Shown piece by piece: positions 1 through 11,400 of a stretch of 64,000 bases of DNA. The notes beneath the pieces are model-generated. The model saw only the letters and a program-made list of their open reading frames with translations, did no database searches and was not told where the DNA came from. The DNA lies in the NCBI RefSeq assembly GCF_000003815.2, contig NC_049983.1, positions 6,677,390 through 6,741,389 on the forward strand, in the 5' to 3' direction. Position 1 is the stretch's first letter. Each line of letters starts with the position of its first letter. Position numbers and translations under genes: made by a program. The DNA is from Branchiostoma floridae (Eukaryota > Chordata > Leptocardii > Amphioxiformes > Branchiostomatidae).

Positions 1-1271
1 TAGAGCAAGTTCTGGCCTGTGTTTCCCCAGTAATAGCACGGCCGTGAATATATAACATGCATTGGCATAATACCGGTAGTAAGACTTATACCGGTAGATT
101 AAAAATACTGGAACTTAAAGAGATCTACACATGCAACAATAGTTATTTCTGAGCTGTGCACACTTCAGACATCTAGGTGTCCAATACACCATTTACAAAG
201 CATCGATAACAATGCATTCGAAGACAACAAGGCCAAAAGTTTTCAGTATACTTTTTTTTTAAATTTCGGGGTAGGCAGCTCGTCGTGGGACGAACACACT
301 GTCACATTCATTGCCAAATTTATATAGATCATAATTACACATGCTCACGGCACAAGACGAACATGATTCAACAACAATCTTGAATTTCTGTTGGTGACCT
401 ACAACTCATGTAAAAGTGTGAAGAACCGTTGCATAATAGCCCGGATCTACGACTGAATGGGCAAAATTGAACGTACGCAGCCATTTTCCCGCCATTTTTA
501 TATCTACGCTAGCAGTGAAGTGTTACGTCATAGCGGTTGTGACGGACAGAAGTTAAATGAAAATTCTTGACAGTATACGTCCGATTTCTCATGACATTTT
601 GTATGCTCATGCAGGTTTATGTTTTATGCATTTACTGACAGAAAAGGAAGGAACATCAGAGGATGTATAAATGTACATAGCGGCAGTTAATTGTGCCGTG
701 TTTCTTCCTACCGGTATTTTGTACCCCCTCCCAACCACGCGCCCGTTCGCCGTGTAATTCCGCGGCGTGTTACAATTACAATATTACGCTTTTAGCAGGA
801 CAAGAGTGGCAGAAAAGTTACACAGAAGAAGTGGCAAGGGTAACCTATAACGGCAACATGTAACTGGAGAAAATGATGCGTTGACAATTTGTCAAATCAG
901 TATGGCTAGAGAAATCGTCGTAAACGTACCGGTATTATGATAATAGATGTTATAGGCTCACATAGTAACACAGTTAGCTGGAGTTCAGGGGATAGTCAGT
1001 GAAGCTCTATTTTTGTTCCTTGCAGCAGTATTGGCTTGTAGACACTGTGACATTACTTTCTTTATTATGTAACCCATGGTACTGTCATCCAACTATGAGC
1101 AGCTCAAGATGATGTTTGATAACTTTATCATTAGACCATGCCCAAAGACCATTGTATTGCAAAGTAAAACAGTGTTGTACAGAATTGGGTACTAACTCTT
1201 AGCAAAAAAGGAAAATGAATTAGAAGGGAATTAAAATAAAATCTTTTTTGACTCTATGTCTACAGTGTACT

Positions 1272-1483
1272 TGAAATATTTGAAAAGTTTGACCTCTATT
1301 CCGTATGCAGTGGGAGATGAATATATACAATATATGGTTTAGAAGAATTTGGTCATTTGATTAAATGTTAATATGCATGAAATACTTGAAACGTTTGACC
1401 TCTATTCTGTATGCAGTGGGAGATGAATATATACAATACATGGTTTAGAAGAATTTGATCATTTGATTAAATGTTGATATGCA
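1272..1483. repeat. 106-base tandem duplication, two copies
   Basis: Two copies start with TTTGACCTCTATTC and TTTGACCTCTATTC-like text 106 bases apart. They share the GTATGCAGTGGGAGATGAAT core and the downstream GGTTTAGAAGAATTTG block. Only a handful of substitutions separate them, so the duplication is recent. There is no coding potential. Confidence 0.85.
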
Positions 1484-1683
1484 TTAAAGAAATTCTGTCA
1501 AGACCATATCAAATTGCACTTTATCATTAAATGGTTTGAAAATCAGAAGTTTTGTTTCATTTCTGAGCACATCTGAACAAGAGACAAAATTGTCATCTCA
1601 GATATCCTGTGCAGGGGTGCCATGTGATGTATACACTATTCAGGAAACAGACTTTAAGTGAGACATGGGTTTATACCAGGTCA

Positions 1684-1744
1684 AGCAGGCTAGCAGGAGC
1701 TAGCAGGCTGAGGCTAGCAGGCTGTCAGAGGCTAGCAGGCTGTC
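1684..1744. repeat. Short GCTAGCAGGCTG repeat cluster
   Basis: Four imperfect copies of GCTAGCAGGCTG are separated by a few bases. It is a small local tandem repeat with no evident function. Confidence 0.75.
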
Positions 1745-2638
1745 ATCAGCATGTAGTTTAATACTGGTGTATCAGGGCCAGATCTGTTAAAGTTGGCACT
1801 TTATCAAAGTTTTCTGCATGTCTGTGCCAAGATAAATACATGTATGTCATACCAAATATGATTTATTAGCACTGTCAATGTGCATACAGACTAAGGCATT
1901 ATTATACTTTATAGTGTACCAGATTCTGTACAGTAGGTAACGATACGAAATAATCTGCAATACAGTGACACAAAATAATCTGAAATCTGAATAGTCTGTA
2001 ATATTTGAGAAAGAAAATGCAAATTGCACAATGAATAAACCACATCAGATATTTATTTATTTGGATTCTCCACACTGGAGGGTATGGCGGATAGATGCAG
2101 TGACATACTTTTCTGTTAGAAGATGATGTCTATGTCAAATTTGTACATGTAGTATGATGTACATTTATGATATTTGCTGGGTTAGAAGAAGAGACTTTAG
2201 ATCAAGATGTCTCACTCTGTACCAGAAATTCTGTCTACATCTTTAGAGTTGCCACCTTATTGGTGAGTATAGAGGTGATGAAACAAACTGTTGTTTTCAG
2301 GTTTGGAAGAAAGATTCATTTTCTATCTTCTTGCAGATAGGACCAACACAAAAGTGGAATGATTGCGGCCCCATCAAATAGTTGATGTCTTCTTTCTTAC
2401 CTACCTGCTCCTAGGAGCTTCCCCATCTTGAGACTTGTCCCTTGTTCCTCAGATGTCACCTGTTGTGTGTCACCTGTCAGGGGTCATGACCTGATGGGTG
2501 AGTGTGGAGGTGTGAGGGGAGAGTTGATACCTGTCAGGTGTACTGGTGCATCAGGGGGGTTTAGGGAGACAAACAGTGGCAGGTGTTAGATTACTGAGGG
2601 GTCACTCATTTGTAACAGTGTGGTGGTAAGGAGCGGTG

Positions 2639-3947
2639 TACCGAAAGTGCGAAAAGGAACGAAAAGGAACGAAAAGGAACGAAAAGGAATGGAGTATGAA
2701 GCAAACTTAAATAAAATCAATGAGAATATAAGGAATCGGTACTGCGGGCGTTAGAAGCCTACGAAGCGTGTTTTATTTTACCGAGAATTTGACATTATCA
2801 AATTTTTACAGCGCTGTTTCAGGCTGTTGTTTTTGTGTGGCTAAATTATTCTTTGAAGATCTGCGAAATACAAAGAAACGGAACTGAGATAAGAAAGTTA
2901 GGACTAAAATTCAGTGGGTGGTAGATGAATATCGATTATTATACATTTTCAGGATGAGGCAAGATTGTAACGTTGTTGTTGTATTTGGGTGGCTTTTATT
3001 CTCCCTAGAGGGGAGCGCCGCATGCAAATGACCCGCGAAATCCGGTCAGGAAAGATATGCTAATAAACTGCTGCCCCACGAGCATTACAGCTCCTTTCAA
3101 CAGGGCCAACAACATGGTTTTCTGGAGACTGGAGACATATCTTCTCGCTCGTTCACAACGAAAGAAAAGCTGTAAAAGGAGAGACATATATACATTGTAC
3201 CAAAGAGATTTCATCAAGTTGTACAATGAGTATTCATCATTTTGGCGGGAAGAAAGGTGCCAACGTGCGGAATTTGTGCAAAGGATATTGGGAAATACAA
3301 TTTCTGTCAACAATTTTCCGTCATATTCAATACAAATAAATTTCTGCCTCTTGCGACCGACATCAGGCCCTATAAAAAAATCCCAATGCCGGGTTTAGAT
3401 GTCCTGGTTGCAAAACAAATTTAAGGCGTTGTATTGATATTAATGAAAGTGTGAAAAAAAGGAAGGAAGAATAATTCCCAACATGCTGGGCTCGAACTTC
3501 CGATCGTCGACTTCCCTGGGTTCGAACATTCGACCTATATTTCTCTAAGGTCAAGTTCTTCCAAATTGTGCAATACATATACTTGTAACTTTGCTATCAT
3601 TGCATTTTTTAAACAACTATATCCACATAGCATGGCTTTTTATGATAAAATATGCGCAATCGTTCTCAACATAATCCATTTCTTCTTGTGAAATTTTATA
3701 ATATAAATGTAATATGGATATTCTAAGGAATGTTATAACCACATTAACACGTACATGAACATAGATATGCATAGATAGGTCTCATCAACATTCATTCCTC
3801 CATTGAACCATTGCTATAGGAATTTCGTGGAACAAGCCGCAAAATGCATTTGCCGATCACAGTTTACCTTTTCCTAATATTATCATCGATTTTATTTGAA
3901 TTTGCTTCATACTTCGTTCCTTTTCGTTCCTTTTCGCACTTTCGGTA
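2639..3947. mobile_element. 1.3-kb non-autonomous TIR element made of CGAAAAGGAA repeats
   Basis: The left end starts TACCGAAAGTGCG, then runs through copies of the 10-mer CGAAAAGGAA into GAGTATGAAGCAAAC and AATAAAATCAATGA. The right end (about 3868-3947) is the inverted counterpart, reading outward through GAAGTATGAAGCAAATTC. The inverted match is roughly 80-95 bases. The left arm has four 10-mers and the right arm two, so the arms differ in repeat number. The interior has only short open frames and no transposase was recognised. No clean target-site duplication could be assigned, because another copy of the same end starts at once on the right. The superfamily is unknown. Confidence 0.75.
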
Positions 3948-4307
3948 GCGAAAGTGCGAAAAGCAACGAAAAGGAACGAAGTAGGANNNNNNNNNNNNNN
4001 NNNNNNNNNNNNNNNNNNNNNNNNNNNNNNNNNNNNNNNNNNNNNNNNNNNNNNNNNNNNNNNNNNNNNNNNNNNNNNNNNNNNNNAGGAATGAAAAGGA
4101 ACGAAAAGGAAAGTACCGAAAGTGCGAAAAGGAACGAAAAGGAACATTTGCTCCTTTTCGTTCCTTTTCGTTCCTTTTTGTTCCTTTTCGCACTTTCGGT
4201 ACTTTCATTTTTGTTCCTTTTCGTTCCTTTTCGTTCCTTTTTGTTCCTTTTGTTCCTTTTCGTTCCTTTTCGTTCCTTTTCGTTCCTTTTCGCACTTTCG
4301 GTAGACC
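3948..4307. repeat. Nested inverted arrays of CGAAAAGGAA / TTCCTTTTCG with an assembly gap
   Basis: Several copies of the TACCGAAAGTGCGAAAAGG end occur here in both orientations, with runs of the 10-mer and its complement. Examples are the head-to-head ends around 4113-4140 and 4180-4215. The array ends at CGCACTTTCGGTA near 4303. It reads as nested or rearranged ends of the same element as at 2639. The long open frames across it are repeat artefacts. Confidence 0.75.
3987..4086. other. Assembly gap, 100 N
   Basis: Exactly 100 unknown bases lie inside the inverted array, as expected where an inverted short-repeat structure defeats assembly. The true gap length is probably not 100. Confidence 0.99.
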
Positions 4308-5620
4308 CGTAAGGAGTTAGCCCCTATTACCACTTACCATCCTCCCCCCTTACAAGAGGATCGTCAAGGGGGGTCCTGACAATGCTTTACGCTGAATTTA
4401 GAAGGCCCCCAGCGTATTGAAATGAAGGAAGGCAATTGTGCAAAACTTGGCCGGTTTGAAACGTGAATAAATGTGAATAAATACGGCTTTCACTTGGCAT
4501 ACGAATTATGGGAAATAAAAATAGGCTGCCTTACAGAAAATAGCATGCAGACCCTAATACTAACATCCCCTCACCTATCCCTTGACCTTCTAACTTACAC
4601 TAACTTAGGCAGGTAAAATAGTCCGAGTCTGTATGATTCTCATAGGTTCAAAGGCATTTTTGCAATGGTCACCATTTATTAGATAATAATTAAGATAGTG
4701 TGTAAGCGAGTGAAAGTTTATTAGGGAGAAAACACTCTCCTAGTTGTCTAACCCAGGGACCAGTTCAATTCAGTTCAGTTCAATTCAATTTAATTCAGTT
4801 CCATTCAAAGCCTTTCACGGGAAGAAAGTTTAGATTAAAAAGCACAGAATAAAGCAGGGTATAGTACATGTACATTTAACTTTATTTGCAACAATCCTTT
4901 ATTCTGGCAATGGTAACACGACCTTAGTGGAAGTAAAGAGTTGATAAGCAGCTACATTTTACATGTACATAGTGTATGTTAGAAGTAGAAGCACAGAACG
5001 TCTTCTATCTCTCTCAAGTTCACTCAGAGCATTCTTAAGGTGTGACATTGACAGATGCAGCCGGAGATGACCCAGGGTCTGGTGCGTGGGTTAAGATGGA
5101 TAGGAAATAGACACAACTGTCTGAGGAGCGCATCTTGGCCTTTAGCTCTTTGTCTAAACAAATGGAAGTTCAAATGGAGAGTAGAAAGTCAAGTTTACCT
5201 TTTCTGCACTGGCAGTTCCAGATGGCTCGCTCAGATTAATCGTTTTAATGGTCTTAGATGAAACATTCTGAGGTACTGTCTTCTTGGAAGTCTATAAGTA
5301 GATCGCCCAGATGTAAAGTCTCAAGGTCTAGTTGGGGATGTAGTTGTTTTAGCCCCAATTTTAGGCATTTGGAAAAAGGTCATATTCAATATGATATTCT
5401 CTACCAGTAGTTTTCTGAATATTTCTACAGTCACTTCCTACAAAAGTGCATCTATTGTTTCAATTGTTAGCTTTAGGTGAAAGTTTGTTGACCACGAGTA
5501 CAAAGGTACAAGAGGTGAAAGGTTCTTTGATAAGGTAGCCATTGATTTGTACATAGTATATATACCAGCTGAGTACACACTTTGATTTTTAACCTACTCA
5601 CTGTGTTCATCTACATTTTA
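4308..5620. other. Intergenic stretch, nothing recognised
   Basis: Non-coding, AT-rich sequence with a small run of imperfect AATTCAGTTC units near 4765-4808. No gene, RNA or element boundary could be supported. Confidence 0.5.
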
Positions 5621-5811
5621 CTGTAAAGGCAGAAATGTTCGCAGTGGTTTTATGTTTACGGTTTTCGCGTTTCTAAAACCACTGCGAACCTTTTTTCCAT
5701 AGCAGTAAGAGACTACAGTGTATGGTACTACCGGGAACTTGAAACCACAGCGAAAAGTCCTTTTCCTGCTAACGCGAAATTAAATGCCGGCGAACTTAGA
5801 TGCATTTACAG
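5621..5811. mobile_element. MITE, CTGTAAATGCA family (copy 1)
   Basis: The element starts CTGTAAAGGCAG and ends GCATTTACAG, with TA on both sides. Inside are GTGGTTTTATGTTTACGG and AAAACCACTGCGAACC, the half-complementary blocks typical of all copies in this window. TA flanks suggest Tc1/mariner-type insertion, which is an inference from the duplication alone. Confidence 0.8.
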
Positions 5812-5885
5812 TATATTCTGATTAATTAGTATTGTGCATTATATTATATTGTGCATTATATTATATTGTCACTGTTGATTGCGAT

Positions 5886-6178
5886 ATGTATGCGAATGAT
5901 AGAAATACTCTATTTAGTTATATAGAAAGTAGATTCCCTCATTCTAGACACATGAGTAGCACTGACAAGTGTCTCATGCGTTTTGACAAACCGACAATAG
6001 CGAAACCCATACAGTCCTACATTCTCACTATTACCAAGAAGCGAGAAGAAGCCGAACTTTTGTGTTAGACTAGATTTTGTGACACATTTATGTATGTATA
6101 TATCCTGACTTGTTGTGACCTGTACTTAGCCCGGTTGGGCAAAATTGTACAATAAAGGTCTTCATTCATTATATAGCA
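5886..6178 (+). mobile_element. 5'-truncated LINE tail (reverse transcriptase C-terminus and 3' end)
   Basis: The frame from 5886 reads as the extreme C-terminus of a non-LTR reverse transcriptase: RNTLFSYIESRFPHSRHMSS, then TIAKPIQSYILTITKKR and a stop near 6067. This tail, downstream of the zinc-knuckle, is common in CR1/L2-like elements. A 3' tail follows with AATAAAGG and TCATTCATT near 6150-6172. All catalytic parts are missing, so it is a dead 5'-truncated copy. Confidence 0.6.
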
Positions 6179-6209
6179 ACCAGGATTTTCTTTCTTTCAT
6201 ATTAGTTGG

Positions 6210-6360
6210 CTTAGGTTCTGCAAAACCGTAAGAAACAGATCATTTCAAACAGTTGACATAATTTCCCTTTTACCATTTAGAAGATCACGAAAAGGCTACG
6301 TTTGAACTAAAATCACAAGACTTCAGACTTAATTTGAAAATCCATAAAACCCCAGGCAAA
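6210..6360 (+). repeat. Degenerate LINE-like fragment
   Basis: Nucleotide similarity to the LINE tail at 10238-10575 is visible: AAGAAACAGATCATTTCAAA here against AAGAAACACACTATTTCAAA there, followed by a related TTTTACCA and GATCAC block. The reading frame is broken. It is probably a decayed copy lying just downstream of the LINE tail at 5886. Confidence 0.35.
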
Positions 6361-8425
6361 GAATCACAAATGATTTTGCTATGTCATTATGTGTTGTTCT
6401 GAGGCTTCTCCCCCCACATTTATCTTGTCTCCCATATTGTGTTTCTAGCAATTACATGGCTGATCCCATAGCGTGAAATTTCTCACTTCTCACCATATTG
6501 TCACAGCTCATTAATTCATGATTTACTGACATGTAATGACCTAAACAAATGGTTAGCATTATCAGGTCTTTACCAGCCTTTGAAGTGGGAGGGCTAAACC
6601 ATCAACACCCTGTGAAGGGGTGGAGCACAGCTATTGACTCAAGGTGTGGTGTTACCAACTCTGTAATGCCTTCAGAAATAGCTTCTAGAATTGATGCAAA
6701 GCACATGTCACACCTGTGTTGGGATTTTCAACTCTCATAGCTGAAATTTATGTTAAATGTCCAGAAATATTCAGTACATACTCCTGTTGACAATAGCCTC
6801 TTTTTACAGCCTTCTTGGAGTGGTAGCATTGATTTTGATGGTGTGATTTTTTCAATTTCCGCACCAGATTGTAAGGGGCAAATGGAATAAGAACCTGGCC
6901 CCAATATCTAAAAATGGCAAATCAGTGCTCCCACCAAAAAAAAATTGCTGCTGCTTCAAGAAGGCTGCATGGAGGCTAGTTAGCAATTGGTTCTGTCACA
7001 ACTAGCAGCTCACCTTACATTCGTCATTTCTAGGAGGAGGTCATTTAAACCCCAGCCAGGGAGAGATTGTGTAAACACAAGCCTTGTCACAACTAGACTT
7101 GAAAATTCTGCGATGTTAGAATTGTATGACGAACTACTGCAAATTGGAGTGCACTGTAGAAGTGGGTTATCATCCTTGAAGAAGGCCATGTGTGGAATTG
7201 TTTGGAAAATTCAGTCGGTCTGCATCATTTTTTGTGTTGAATGAGAAGCATGTCTTGTTCTCTGCCATGTTGAATTATAGAATTGACATTCCCTTGCTGT
7301 ACCTTTCATGTAACCTTCAAAGTTTGTAAATCACTTGGTATGTGTGGCCTTCCGCACGTCTTCCTGCTCTTTGTCTGACTTAAGCTCCTAATAGTATATA
7401 AGACTACATAGGGCCACACTGATGACATCAGTACGCATTGATTTTCACCTGTTTGAAAAAAAAAAAAACTGGCCACATGTCACTCAATAGCATCCCTGGT
7501 CAATCAGAATTGTTAGGATCTGCTCTACACTACAGGGCAAGGGGGCACATGGTCAGGGCATAGGGCCACAGTGCCCTTGTTCCCTCTTTAAACAAAAATG
7601 GCAATAAAACATTATTGAAATGGCCACGATGGTCTCTTACTGGAGGTGAACATAGGACAGACCAAACCTGGGAAAGAATGGACTGGACGTTTAATCCTGT
7701 GGTTTAGCAGCATTTATTTTTTGCAACATTTTTTTTCATCCTCGTCCATTAGTTTTGGGATCTTCAGATCAGGATGTTTTCCATAAGATTAAGTCGGGCT
7801 GGCAACATACAGTATGCAACCCTCCCAATCACAGCAACACTGTACTTCCCCAGTTGTGAGGAGACAGTCAGACATCCTGATGGGGCTAAGCTGGGCAGTC
7901 AGGCTGCAAAGTAACTCCATGTGGGCCCCAAACAGTGAGAGCTTTGTTGTCTCCAGATGGGCATGTTTTGGCCAGATACCAGATACTGCAAATATTTGGT
8001 GGCCAGAAATTAGCCAGAATTTCTGGGATACTTTCAGGGGCCCCTGCGCGATCCCGGAGCTACTCTCCGCATATCTGGATCCCCCGCCAGCCAATGGGAG
8101 CTCCTCGGAGTGCATAATTCGTGAGACAGGGTCAGGTTTTGGGAGGAAGTCGGTATTGTGGCTGGAGGGTTAACATAGCTGGCGGGATTACAGCAGGGCT
8201 GACTGCAGGAAGGACAGGGAGCTTTCAGAGGGCCGAGATTCCTGGCATTTTTGGCATCCTTGCGACCTGGGACCCCCAAACAAATGGGAGGAATTCTGTG
8301 ACAGGTCGCTAGGCCACAGTCCTGGCTGAAACAATGCCCAGCTTGGAGTAGAGTTGGCTCTGGGAAAGGATTCTTTTCTGTGCAGCTTGGAAGTTACCTC
8401 ACTCACTGCGTGCCTTAGTGTTGAC
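6361..8425. promoter_or_regulatory. Intergenic, with a GC-richer possible VGLL4 promoter at about 7980-8425
   Basis: Most of this stretch is plain AT-rich sequence. From about 8035 to 8320 the composition becomes GC-richer, with a CCAAT box inside GCCAGCCAATGGGAG (about 8086-8100). This is just upstream of the short candidate first coding exon at 8426. A promoter or 5' untranslated exon of VGLL4 is a reasonable guess, but no TATA box or start-site evidence was found. Confidence 0.3.
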
Positions 8426-11400
8426 ATGGAGTCTTCCAAGTCGGAACCTGGCAAGTACTTCACTCTGACTACAACCTTTGTGAAATCTTAGCTCTGACTT
8501 CATATGCAAGCTAGAGATAAGTTTTAGAGTACATATTAGTGTAGTGTACTACTGTGTGCCTTGTGTAGGGCCTGTTGTGTCTGGAGATATGCAGATGGTA
8601 GAGGGATGAGGTCATGGTTAACCTCCATGAAACCTTGGAGCTGTGTGTGCTGACTAGTGTGAGTCTGACTTCAGGCTGTTGTTTTGGGGAGGGGGGCTTG
8701 TCACAAAGTTTAGTGCAATGAATCAGAACAATTTAAACTTTAACTTTAAGATTTAGGTGTGTACTTTCTGAGATTGGATGAAGAGAATTGTTTTGTTTTG
8801 TCATAATTTTGTACCTGTACCTGATCCTCTTAAATAAAAATACCATAGTTTGTAGATGTATGTATGGATGTATGAACAAAGGCAATAGAAATATTTTGTG
8901 CTATACTGTACTGTAAATGAAGAAATGTTTGCAGTGGTTTTATGTCCACAGTTTTCATACTCAAAACCATTGAAAGTATTTTCCATTATAGTATGTGACT
9001 ACAGTATATGATACTATTGTGAACGCCAAACCATGTGAACACTCAATTTTCCAGCTACCATAAAATTAGGTCCCCGCTAACTTATTTATTATGCATTTAC
9101 AGTATTCAGTCAAAGTGTAATCCCCTCACCACATAATGGGTAAGCCCATAAAGAAGATGACACTCAATGTTATAACAATTGGCAGCATAGGAGAATGAGG
9201 TCTTTGTGATTTCTGCTGTTTTTTCTCTGTGGATAATAGCTTGTATAGGGTAATTACAGGGTAGCAGTACAAATTGGTCCTCTCTGTGGGAGACTAATGA
9301 CCAGCCTCAAACCCCATCCCCCCAGGGAATGACATTGATATGGGTACCTGTGGGTTAGGGGTTTATGCATTGTTCACTGTATAGTAGTTTGTGGGTTACA
9401 GGGAAAGTTCATTACTCAAAGTGTACTAACATTTTATGACCTTATTTTACTTTACTTCAAGGAAGTGGATGTGTGTACACTGTGTATGTGTCAGTATTCA
9501 CAATATACACAGTTTGCGTAATTGCTATATACACATGTGTATATCATTATGTGTGCTGCTTTGTTGGTAGACCTGCAAGGGTCGCAAAGCTGTTTGGGTA
9601 AGGGGGTGAAGTCTGCCATCTCTGATTGCCTTGTTTCTTATAAGAGAAGCACAGAAACATGTCTCTTTCTGCTGATCTATGCACAATAACTTTGTAACCA
9701 GAGCTTTTCAAGAGAAGGGTAATCTATGGTTCGTATAATTTGGATAGTGATTACCTTTATTATGGTGGTCTTCTTCTTGTCCATTATACATGTAATTACA
9801 AGTGATTGATGACAATGTTGTCTGTGTAATGGTAGCCTTTAATTACAGCTTTTGTAAGGTAAATATAGCCAAAGCTGTACAAGTGATACAAGTGTACAAT
9901 GTCATCTAGCAGTACATGTATATCTGAGGACCACCTGCCCAATGTGACGAAAAGTTTCTGGCCATCCCTTAGATAATTTTTCCCATTGACAAAATGGAAA
10001 AATCCTGTCTATGGTGACTCTGGATTTTATTGGACCACTGAATGGTCTTTTGGACAGTTTTGAGACTGTACTCTCAAGAGTTCTTAAGATTTATGCTACT
10101 TGAACCCCCACTGTTACAAATTGATGCAGTAATGCAAGTGCTTCCTAATCCTTCTCTCACAGCTCTACAAAATTGGAACTTGGGACCCTCCTTTTTGTTA
10201 GGACTATGTATTTGTATTTGTATATTTATTCGAACCGAAAGAAACACACTATTTCAAACAGTTGTCACTATTTCACCAAGCTTTTACCACCTAAGTGATC
10301 ACCAAAAGACTATACAAAAGACTATATTTCTACTAAAAGCACAAAACCCCACCATCATACAGAACGTGGGACAGTTCATTAACCACTGCCTTCAAAGAAG
10401 AAGTCAAACCCGACAATAGTATCCATAGTATCATGTAGTTGATTAGACACTAGTTTTATGTATTATTCTATTAACTTCTCTTATTTCTTGAGACTGTATA
10501 TGCAATTAGCTTAGTTCTTGAGACTGTATATGCAATTAGCCCTCGGGCATGATTTTGCAAATAAAACATTATTATATTTTCGTCACTGGAAGCCCAGTGA
10601 GGAACCCGTGACCCACATAGCCTTGCTGCACATGTACTTGACTGTATATTAACCCAAATGCTTGTGTCCTGCACAGCTCTACAGAATGGGAACTGCGCGT
10701 CGCGACCGCCCCCCTCCCCCCAGCACTCTCCCGTCCTGAAGGAGCAACCCTCCAAGGTGGAGCGGCACAGACGGAGCACGGAGAGGCGCGAGCTGTCCCA
10801 CGTCCTCGGGATGGACGACGAGCAGAGAGCCAAGGTTGCGACCATGAAGTGTGCGGGCACACAAACGTGAGTGTACAAAACATGGGAACAGGATACGGAC
10901 TGTTTGTTTGTTTGTTTTTGTTTTGAAGTGTAGGTTTGGGCTATGTATATCTGTCTTTGGTGATCACTCAAACTTTGGAAATAGAGTGAAAATTGAACTC
11001 TCATGAGTTTATGTTCTGAAGTCATCAGTTGATCCTGAACAAGGCGACATTGGTCGTTGAAAATTGTTTTGGAAAAAGTTTAGCATTGTACTAGAAAATT
11101 GAACAAACGTGAAACGTTGTATTTCACAATGACAGTGAATGTATAGTACAGTTAAACATATCAAAATGATTGAGAATGATTTCCTCTATATTGTGGTATC
11201 TTTACTCCTGTTATTACTTTTCTGGTTGCAATTGTACTTGACTTTGAATCAGATTTTGAAATTTCCTAGAAAGTCTTTTCAAGCTTGAAGTGATGGATAC
11301 AGGTACATCATACCGTACATGTACTTTATCAAAAAACTTCAAAGTTGGTCTTGGGTAACACATGTCATATCATTGCCATTGATGCCTGAATATGTGTGAA

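Larger units (their letters stand above)
1..2638. other. Left-end intergenic stretch, no gene recognised
   Basis: This AT-rich sequence has no open frame that looks coding on either strand. It contains a 106-base tandem duplication (1272-1483) and a short GCTAGCAGGCTG cluster (1684-1744), listed separately. An upstream promoter or 5' exon of VGLL4 could lie here, but no splice-bounded coding segment could be supported. Confidence 0.5.

Noticed and set aside
3857..4312. Long Phe/Val/Pro and Lys/Gly/Arg-rich open frames
   Set aside because: They translate the 10-base repeat and run through unknown bases of the gap.
7789..8463. Overlapping open frames in the GC-richer patch
   Set aside because: None shows a domain or a consistent splice frame. 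It is treated as possible promoter or 5' untranslated sequence.
10158..10184. CACAGCTCTACAAAATTGG resembles the start of VGLL4 exon 2 (CACAGCTCTACAGAATGGG)
   Set aside because: The likeness ends after about 27 bases and the frame is not sustained. It could be a tiny duplication or chance.
10471..11025. 184-aa open frame on the minus strand
   Set aside because: It is antisense to VGLL4 exon 2, and its composition follows from the coding strand.
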